From Phyllobacteriaceae bacterium (GTDB lineage: Bacteria > Pseudomonadota > Alphaproteobacteria > Rhizobiales > Rhizobiaceae), in assembly GCA_024645155.1 (NCBI GenBank), contig JAHEGF010000100.1, positions 3,848-10,824 of the forward strand: DNA of 6,977 bases, read 5' to 3'. Numbering within the stretch: the first letter of the stretch is position 1; each line of letters opens with the position of its first letter. A program made the position numbers and the translations under genes. Below, one piece after another: positions 5,557-6,977 of this stretch. Below the pieces are notes generated by a model. That model saw only the letters and a program-made list of their open reading frames with translations, was not told the DNA's origin and did no database searches.

Positions 5557-6834
5557 ATGTTTGACCGAAATGTACAATTAGTCGGCGAGCAGTTGTCCAG
5601 GTTCGTGAAGTTGGTGGTCTGGCTTCCGGTTATCGCGCTGACGGCAGGCTGCACCACCTTGGCTTCGGTGCCTGAAACTGGCACGGAAATGCCCGGTCCT
5701 GTCGTCGAGGAAATCTTCATTGCGACAACACGCGCGCGATCCGTCAATTCCGCTGAACTGTTTACCGGTGAGCGCAGCAGCAAGCTCGACCACGGCAAGG
5801 TCCTGGTTTCAATTCCGCCGGTCCACAAGATTGGCACTCTGGAGCGGCCTCGGTACGGCGAAGCCTCCCCCAAGCTCCACTTCAAGATCCAGGAACAGGC
5901 ATTCGTCGATACCGAGAAAGAATTTTCCCGCCAGGTCGATGCGGATCTTGCGACCCATTCACCAGAAAACCAGGACATCCTGTTATTTGTTCACGGCTAC
6001 AATACAGGTTTTCGCGAAAGCGCATTGCGGTTCAGCCAGTTCGCGCACGATTCCGGTTTCAGGGGAACAACAGTATTGTTCACCTGGGCATCCCGCGGTA
6101 CCCCGGTTGAATATTTCTACGACCGCGAAAGCGCAACGATCGCACGCGACGGTCTCGAGCGTACCCTGCGAAATCTTGCGACCACCAAAGCACGCAAGGT
6201 TCACATCATGGCTCATTCGATGGGCAACTGGGTCGCGATGGAGAGCTTGCGCCAGCTTCAGATTGCCGGTGATGCACAACTCGGCGACAAGTTGGGCGAG
6301 GTCATTCTCGCCTCACCCGACATTGATGTTGATGTTTTCAAATCGCAGATGCGGCGCCTCGGCCGTCCAAGCCGGCCCTACAATCTTCTGGTATCAAAGG
6401 ATGATCGCGCGCTTGGCGTATCACAGTGGCTGTCGGGCAACCAGCCACGGATCGGCAATTATGCCAATGACAGCGAAATCGCAGAGCTCGGCATCAACGT
6501 CTTTGATCTGACGAATGTTCAATCCGATGACCGGTTGAACCACGGCAAATTTGCACGTGCCCCCGAAATCGTCCAATTGCTTGGCAACCGGATCAGCGCG
6601 GGCAACAAGCTTGCAGAAAATGAGGTGCGTTTCTCGGACCGACTGCAATCTCTGACCCGCAATATCGGCGGCGCGGTGGCAACGACAGCGGAAATCGTCG
6701 TCTACACGCCGCAGACCGTCCTGACCCGACCGGACCAGATCATCACTGCACCGGCCGAATTGTTGAATGGTACAGCGGGCGGAACGACATGCTCCGATTG
6801 CGAGAAACCGGATACCGGTAACGGCGCCCGCTAG
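5557..6834 (+). CDS. Alpha/beta-hydrolase lipoprotein, DUF900 family
   Basis: A predicted envelope-bound esterase/lipase-like hydrolase of unknown substrate, 425 residues. The N-terminus has a hydrophobic segment (about 18-31) ending in the lipobox LTAG-Cys32; Thr follows the cysteine rather than Asp, which by the E. coli rule would favour the outer membrane. Next come the family's entry motif IFIATTRARS (53-62) and VSIPP (84-88), then the hydrolase core: LLFVHGYNTGF (142-152, oxyanion region), TVLFTWASRG (172-181), and nucleophile elbow MAHSMGN with Ser221 (AHSMG instead of the usual GHSMG). Likely acid Asp282 or Asp283 (SKDDRAL; Asp255 is another option) and likely base His329 (LNHGKF). A tail beyond about 345 includes a hydrophobic stretch (368-400) and a Cys412-x2-Cys415 pair. 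The ATG at 5557 has a poor ribosome binding site; GTG at 5605 would give a 16-residue signal peptide of classic lipoprotein form and is a real alternative. It is monocistronic as far as seen: divergent from rpsO and followed by a terminator. Confidence 0.85.
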   Translation: MFDRNVQLVGEQLSRFVKLVVWLPVIALTAGCTTLASVPETGTEMPGPVVEEIFIATTRARSVNSAELFTGERSSKLDHGKVLVSIPPVHKIGTLERPRYGEASPKLHFKIQEQAFVDTEKEFSRQVDADLATHSPENQDILLFVHGYNTGFRESALRFSQFAHDSGFRGTTVLFTWASRGTPVEYFYDRESATIARDGLERTLRNLATTKARKVHIMAHSMGNWVAMESLRQLQIAGDAQLGDKLGEVILASPDIDVDVFKSQMRRLGRPSRPYNLLVSKDDRALGVSQWLSGNQPRIGNYANDSEIAELGINVFDLTNVQSDDRLNHGKFARAPEIVQLLGNRISAGNKLAENEVRFSDRLQSLTRNIGGAVATTAEIVVYTPQTVLTRPDQIITAPAELLNGTAGGTTCSDCEKPDTGNGAR

Positions 6835-6838
6835 CAAC

Positions 6839-6869
6839 CGGGTCTGATGTCCCAGACCCGAATGTTTTT
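6839..6869 (+). terminator. Intrinsic terminator after the hydrolase lipoprotein gene
   Basis: A perfect 8-bp stem (CGGGTCTG at 6839-6846 with CAGACCCG at 6853-6860) and a 6-base loop, followed by AATG and five T residues (6865-6869). It begins 4 bases after the stop codon, so it should end this transcript. Confidence 0.82.
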
Positions 6870-6977
6870 CGCGGATACCGGATAATCCACGATGCCCGTT
6901 CGAAGCTTGCAATATGACAAACGCTCGGCCATCCTCGGCATGACAAACAATAACAACAATCTGCCATTGGAGTATAA
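6870..6977. other. Non-coding tail of the window
   Basis: No convincing gene. A 9-base direct repeat, ATGACAAAC, occurs at 6914-6922 and 6940-6948. The composition shifts to AT-rich at the end, and GGAG at 6969-6972 or so could be a ribosome binding site for a gene starting just outside the window, but this cannot be tested here. Confidence 0.35.

Noticed and set aside
5436..5978. 180-codon open frame on the - strand upstream of rpsO
   Set aside because: It is antisense to the well-supported hydrolase lipoprotein and has no recognisable domain; its start has no supporting signal.
6743..6967. 74-codon open frame on the - strand at the window end
   Set aside because: It runs through the hydrolase C-terminus and its terminator and resembles no protein family.
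1..6977. Novel defence, mobile or biosynthetic system
   Set aside because: All long open frames with family support are core genes or a known hydrolase family; there are no transposase, integrase, CRISPR, toxin or phage signatures.

Overview
The window looks like a chromosomal housekeeping stretch of an alphaproteobacterium, most likely a member of the Hyphomicrobiales (rhizobia and relatives). Three things suggest this: a fabB-fabI fatty acid synthesis pair, rpsO directly followed by pnp, and GC-rich protein sequences of rhizobial type. The genus cannot be named from the sequence alone. I see no mobile element, tRNA, rRNA or CRISPR array.

Layout. (1) Positions 1-1487, + strand: the C-terminal half of FabB (beta-ketoacyl-ACP synthase I), then FabI (enoyl-ACP reductase), 9 bases apart and clearly one transcription unit. 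fabA probably lies upstream, outside the window. (2) Positions 1509-2519, - strand: an RsmC-like 16S rRNA guanine-N2 methyltransferase, convergent with fabI. (3) Positions 2606-4747, - strand: pnp (polynucleotide phosphorylase), with a strong intrinsic terminator squeezed between its stop codon and the start of the methyltransferase gene. (4) Positions 5040-5309, - strand: rpsO (ribosomal protein S15). The 292-base rpsO-pnp spacer is rich in inverted repeats. (5) Positions 5557-6834, + strand: an alpha/beta-hydrolase lipoprotein (DUF900 type), divergent from rpsO and closed by an intrinsic terminator. (6) The last 108 bases hold no recognisable gene.

How the genes fit together. FabB and FabI carry out the condensation and final reduction steps of type II fatty acid synthesis. 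rpsO, pnp and the rsmC-like gene form a ribosome/RNA-metabolism run on the opposite strand: a small-subunit protein, an mRNA-degrading exoribonuclease and a putative 16S rRNA methylase. The hydrolase lipoprotein belongs to the cell envelope and has no clear functional link to its neighbours.

No new multi-gene system is visible. The points worth checking are in the RNA-level layout: a possible switch-like rpsO leader that can mask its own Shine-Dalgarno sequence, the hairpin-dense rpsO-pnp spacer, and the near absence of room for an independent promoter between the pnp terminator and the rsmC-like gene. A FabI residue at a known triclosan-resistance position is also of interest.
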